A stretch of 27,180 nucleotides of DNA, taken from NCBI GenBank assembly GCA_023388555.1, contig JAEWGA010000011.1, forward strand, positions 1-27,180. Direction: 5' to 3'. Every line of letters starts with the position of its first letter. Position 1 is the stretch's first letter. The notes under the pieces are model-generated. The model made no database searches. It was not told the origin of the DNA and saw only the letters and a program-made list of their open reading frames with translations. Position numbers and translations under genes: made by a program. Shown here in pieces: positions 24,288 to 27,180 of the stretch. This DNA is from Bacteroidota bacterium (GTDB taxonomy: Bacteria > Bacteroidota > Bacteroidia > Bacteroidales > Porphyromonadaceae).

Positions 24288-26339
24288 TTACAAGGTGTAC
24301 TGAATTGTTAGCCGATAGTTACGTCCTGGCATAGGATAGTTAAGCACAACGTCGTAATGTTGGTTCAGCAAGTTATTAATATCCAATTGCGTTCTTAGTT
24401 GGTGTTTTCCCCATTGCCAATCTTTACGCAAACCTACGTCGTTAGTGTACCACGGGAGTGCTTTGTTAACAAGGTCGTTGGCTTTGGCGGTGTAACGCGT
24501 TCCGGTATAAATAAAGCTATAGTTTAAGCCCCAGTCCTTATAGTCCATAGCAACCAATGCACTACCGCTGTGCCAGGGAATATAAGGTATTTGGTGGCCG
24601 TAAAAATAGTCTTTGGGGTTGGTTACATCTTGTGCTTTTTGGTAGGTGTAGGTTAGGTCCACTGTGGTTGTAAGCTCTTTTAAAGGTATTAATGTTACCC
24701 CCAAGTTTGTTTCGGCTCCTACAATACGTACTTTCCCTAAGTTAACCATTGTCCACCTAAACATATTCCCGGCTGGCATTGCTACAATTTTATTCCTAAC
24801 GGTATTGTAGTATATGTCCAGTTTTGCCCGTGCTTCTTTAATCCAGCTCTCCGATGCAGTGCTATAACTGTAATCCAGCCCCAGGTCGTATTGGCGTGTG
24901 TATTCGGGGGCTAAATTGGCGCTTCCTATAAAGGTGTAATACAGGTCGTTAAAGGTAGGCATACGAAATATGTCCTTGTAAAACCCATTTACCATTAAAC
25001 GGTGATTGGTTTCCAGTACCCGCCACGAAAAGAAGACGGAGGGGGTTATAATGTCCTTGTTAGGGGCAGCATTGCCAGCTTTTACTCGTTCCCGAACACA
25101 CGTATACAACCCCGCTATTTGTACCTTTACGGGGCCCAGTAATGCTTGCGATGCCACTGCCGTAAGCAATGTTACACGTTTGGGGTATGCAAACTCCACC
25201 AAATTGGCATCCATAACATTATATTGTAGGTCGTTGGCTATATTAAAGGAGAGCCAACGGTAGGGCTGTAACTTATGGGCTACCGATAGGTATCCCTCGC
25301 GTTGCAAATATTGGTTGTCAACGTACACAGGGCTTGTCCATTCGTTATCTACGTAGTGGTTATAGTCGTTACCTACTTTAGCTAATGCGGCTACACTGTA
25401 CCACGAGTTTATGTTTTGTTTGTATTTAGCCTGTATAAACGCACTGCGGTCCTCTAAACGTTGCCCATGGGAAAAAACATTTTTCACGATAGGGCCAGGT
25501 AGTCCCCTTTTAGAATGGTAGTAGTAGGCATGCGCGTTCCATTCGCCATCGGGAACCCTTCCAAACAAAGAGCCTTCCAATCGTAATGCGCGGATATCTC
25601 CATTTTGGCGGGTTGCTATAGTGTCGTAGGCTACGTTCCCTGTTTGGGGATAGAGCCTACGGTAGCGGAATTTGTATTTGCCATCGGAGTCCAAAAACTC
25701 GGCACTCAGGTTGTAGGAAATATTGTTGGTGAGCTTCTGCTCCCATAATACCGAGGGGGCTATAAGCCTAAAGGAGCCTGTACGCACTTTCGTTACCAAG
25801 TGGTGGGTTTCCCCTTCTGCAAATAGCGGGTGACGGGTTTGCAGGTATAGTGTACCAGCAGAGCCATAATCTTTGGCCGACTGTAGCATACTGCTTCTTT
25901 GCCCGTTGTATAGTGCTATCTCCTCTATATTGTCGAGCGAGAATTTGCCCAAGTCTATTTGCCCATTTTGAGCATTCCCTAACTGTATCCCATTGTAAAA
26001 TACGCCCATGTGGTTAGTTCCCATACTGCGCACATTAATGGTTTTAAGGCCTCCAACGCCGCCGTAATCTTTTAATTGTACACCAGAAAAATAACGTACG
26101 GCATCGGCTACAGAGTAGGAGTTTAGTTTTTGCAGGGCTTCGCCTTTAAGTTTTTGGGCTGGTATTATTTCTTGGGGCAGTCGTTTGCTAACCACAACTT
26201 CGGGTAGCACCAACAAGCTGTCTAACCTCGACGGCCGTTGTGCCTGCATAATACCACACCCCATAGTAACCACAATAGCCATTGCGGTTTGGGGCTTTAA
26301 TGCTAAGCGAAGAAATAACCGTATATAATAAAAAAGCAT
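24288..26339 (-). CDS. btuB: BtuB-like TonB-dependent outer-membrane receptor for cobalamin
   Basis: 683 residues from the ATG at 26339, chosen because it gives a conventional signal peptide (MLFYYIRLFLRLALKPQTAM..., cleavage near MQAQ at 31-34); the frame stays open to an ATG at 26447 (719 residues), but that start would bury the signal sequence. A TonB-box-like EVVVSK (47-52) precedes the plug (about 60-175: VADAVRYFSGVQLKDYGGVG, INVRSMGTNHMGVFYNGIQL, NIEEIALYNG). The remainder is a 22-strand barrel ending RNYRLTIQYTL. It moves cobalamin into the periplasm using TonB energy. Riboswitch control and the adjoining BtuG-like gene identify the substrate; siderophore receptors are the alternative, but the context argues against it. 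No periplasmic BtuF or ABC transporter BtuCD gene is in the window. Confidence 0.88.
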   Translation of the reverse strand: MLFYYIRLFLRLALKPQTAMAIVVTMGCGIMQAQRPSRLDSLLVLPEVVVSKRLPQEIIPAQKLKGEALQKLNSYSVADAVRYFSGVQLKDYGGVGGLKTINVRSMGTNHMGVFYNGIQLGNAQNGQIDLGKFSLDNIEEIALYNGQRSSMLQSAKDYGSAGTLYLQTRHPLFAEGETHHLVTKVRTGSFRLIAPSVLWEQKLTNNISYNLSAEFLDSDGKYKFRYRRLYPQTGNVAYDTIATRQNGDIRALRLEGSLFGRVPDGEWNAHAYYYHSKRGLPGPIVKNVFSHGQRLEDRSAFIQAKYKQNINSWYSVAALAKVGNDYNHYVDNEWTSPVYVDNQYLQREGYLSVAHKLQPYRWLSFNIANDLQYNVMDANLVEFAYPKRVTLLTAVASQALLGPVKVQIAGLYTCVRERVKAGNAAPNKDIITPSVFFSWRVLETNHRLMVNGFYKDIFRMPTFNDLYYTFIGSANLAPEYTRQYDLGLDYSYSTASESWIKEARAKLDIYYNTVRNKIVAMPAGNMFRWTMVNLGKVRIVGAETNLGVTLIPLKELTTTVDLTYTYQKAQDVTNPKDYFYGHQIPYIPWHSGSALVAMDYKDWGLNYSFIYTGTRYTAKANDLVNKALPWYTNDVGLRKDWQWGKHQLRTQLDINNLLNQHYDVVLNYPMPGRNYRLTIQYTL

Positions 26340-26343
26340 GCCT

Positions 26344-26413
26344 GCCAATATTATATTATACTTGGGGAGGCATGGAATACAGAAGTCGACACACAAGGAG
26401 AGGGAATATTGGC
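26344..26413 (-). promoter_or_regulatory. Inverted repeat next to the btuB start, possible expression platform
   Basis: Nine-base perfect arms (GCCAATATT at 26344-26352 and its complement at 26405-26413) enclose 52 nt; the near arm ends four bases before the ATG at 26339. Pairing would hide the initiation region. Confidence 0.4.
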
Positions 26414-26490
26414 TATAACGCAATAATCCTAATTGCCTTACTATCATCCGTATCGCCTAGCTCCCGAAGCGAAACATTAATAATATAAGT

Positions 26491-26690
26491 GGTACCGACA
26501 GGTTTTCTGACTTGTCTTGAAATCGGCGAGTCCCTTCCCGTCTGGGATACAGACAGTGGTTATGCCAAGGGCAACGACTCGGATCTTGTCGGAGACTAAG
26601 ACTCACAGCAGCGGGTACTGTTCAGGATTTTCACCTGATTCCCTATAGCTTCCTCTATTTCGGTATTTCAGAAGCTATGTTTCCGATACC
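26491..26690 (-). ncRNA. Cobalamin riboswitch
   Basis: Read on the minus strand, the segment carries the core of the AdoCbl-type aptamer: GGGAATCAGGTGAAAATCC followed by CCCGCTGCTGTGA, then CCACTGTC with GGGAAGG, and the B12 box AAGTCAGAAAACCTGTC near the 3' end. Terminal P1 arms 26683-26690 (GGTATCGG) and 26491-26498 pair over eight positions with wobbles. Binding of cobalamin is expected to turn down the btuB-btuG-lipoprotein operon. Confidence 0.96.
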
Positions 26691-26694
26691 AGCA

Positions 26695-26725
26695 CAAAAG
26701 TAGTGTTTTTTGCACAGTTAACCAA
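26695..26725 (-). promoter_or_regulatory. Promoter of the B12 operon
   Basis: On the minus strand TACTTTTG (26695-26702) matches TAnnTTTG, with TTGG 19 nt upstream at the -33 position (consensus TTTG). The start site predicted from the -7 box falls at about the first base of the riboswitch P1 stem. Confidence 0.6.
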
Positions 26726-27095
26726 GTAATCCTGCTATTATGGTGGGGAGTCTTACCCCTTTGGCTACCACAAGAAAGGGGCTATAACCTGCCGATTTCC
26801 TTTGATATTAAGATTTGTCCGTAAACAAATAGACTATGCTTTCCACATCAAGAAAAAAATGCCACTTGTAACTGTTAGCCAGTTCATTGTTCCCGAAATA
26901 CAACCTTGAGGGGTGCCACGAAAGTGTCGTCCTGCTGGTTGTTATTATTTTCGGATAGTTGGGGGGAGGGGAGATTGGGAACGATAATTTGCGTGCAAGT
27001 CGGAGTGAAAATTTGGGACGAAAAATGGGGGGATTGGGAAGGTGGTTTTGGGGGTGAAAATTTGGGGTGTTTGGGAGGAGGTAAAAAAAGTATCT
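26726..27095. other. Intergenic region upstream of the B12 operon
   Basis: No gene is recognised. Up to about 26940 the sequence is of mixed composition, with a CCCCTTT/AAAGGGG inverted pair near 26756-26782 and a small ATTTGT/ACAAAT hairpin near 26814-26831. From about 26955 the plus strand becomes G-rich, with 27012-27027 and 27041-27059 nearly identical to segments of the G-rich block at 2491-2548. The frame at 26906-27133 is low-complexity and judged non-coding. Confidence 0.55.
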
Positions 27096-27180
27096 GCGGA
27101 GTCCTTCAAAAAAGAAAGCGCAGTTTGTCGTAACGAAAAGCGCAGTTTGTTGAAAAAGAAAGCGCAGTTATTTTTACACA
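27096..27180 (-). repeat. Right copy of the 85-bp inverted repeat (22-bp units), reaching the window edge
   Basis: The reverse complement matches 2604-2688 in 84 of 85 bases and contains the three AACTGCGCTTT units. The match may continue past the edge. Beyond the 85 bp, both copies run into a T tract and then share ACCCCAAATTTTC at nearly the same distance. Confidence 0.95.

Noticed and set aside
26340..26447. Longer btuB start at 26447
   Set aside because: It would put about 36 residues before the signal peptide; the ATG at 26339 gives a normal one. Not fully excluded.
26726..26940. Possible tRNA or other RNA gene upstream of the riboswitch
   Set aside because: Short inverted pairs are present, but no cloverleaf, T-loop GTTCRA or acceptor pairing could be found.
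26906..27133. 75-codon plus-strand frame near the right edge
   Set aside because: Gly/Trp-rich translation of the G-rich repeat block running into the 22-bp array; no sign of a gene.

Overview
The window looks like chromosomal DNA of a Bacteroidales bacterium (Bacteroidota). The reasons are a FimA/Mfa1-type fimbrillin C-terminus at the left edge, several TAnnTTTG promoter boxes, many lipoproteins with a Cys-terminated signal, a 6-bladed beta-propeller lipoprotein, and a BtuB/BtuG-type vitamin B12 uptake operon. Tandem ~22-bp repeats and fimbrillin hint at a Porphyromonas-like genus, but the genus is inferred and not shown.

Layout. 1-410: 3' end of a fimbrillin gene, closed by a 21-bp perfect terminator stem. 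411-959: leader region with a promoter box and a possible 43-codon ORF. 960-2087: beta-propeller lipoprotein. 2088-3307: 1.2 kb with no convincing large gene, holding a terminator, a G-rich block, an array of 22-bp units, a C-rich block, a duplicated 20-mer and a strong hairpin. 3308-7207 (minus): gyrB and fhs, separately terminated. 7310-8248 (plus): unrecognised lipoprotein, convergent with the next block and sharing stop-codon bases with it. 8245-15000 (minus): tightly packed cluster meaB - small membrane protein - coaA - golvesin/amidase protein - HAD phosphatase - YigZ/IMPACT protein, with mgtC upstream. 16085-19985 (minus): RluA-like synthase - dsbD - mazG. 20072-21253 (minus): MalY/PatB-type PLP enzyme. 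21622-26702 (minus): promoter, cobalamin riboswitch, btuB-like TonB receptor, BtuG-like propeller lipoprotein and an Ig/PKD-like lipoprotein. 26703-27180: intergenic sequence ending in an inverted copy of the 22-bp array.

How it fits together. The B12 operon imports cobalamin under riboswitch control. meaB, about 10 kb away, encodes the chaperone of a B12-dependent methylmalonyl-CoA mutase and sits in an overlapping cluster with pantothenate kinase (CoA synthesis). Most other genes are housekeeping: DNA topology, one-carbon metabolism, nucleotide clean-up, periplasmic thiol reduction and envelope or peptidoglycan remodelling. The least explained material is the non-coding repeat element present at 2.3-3.0 kb and again, inverted, at the right edge. 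The two copies share an 85-bp stretch with a single mismatch and enclose about 24.4 kb.
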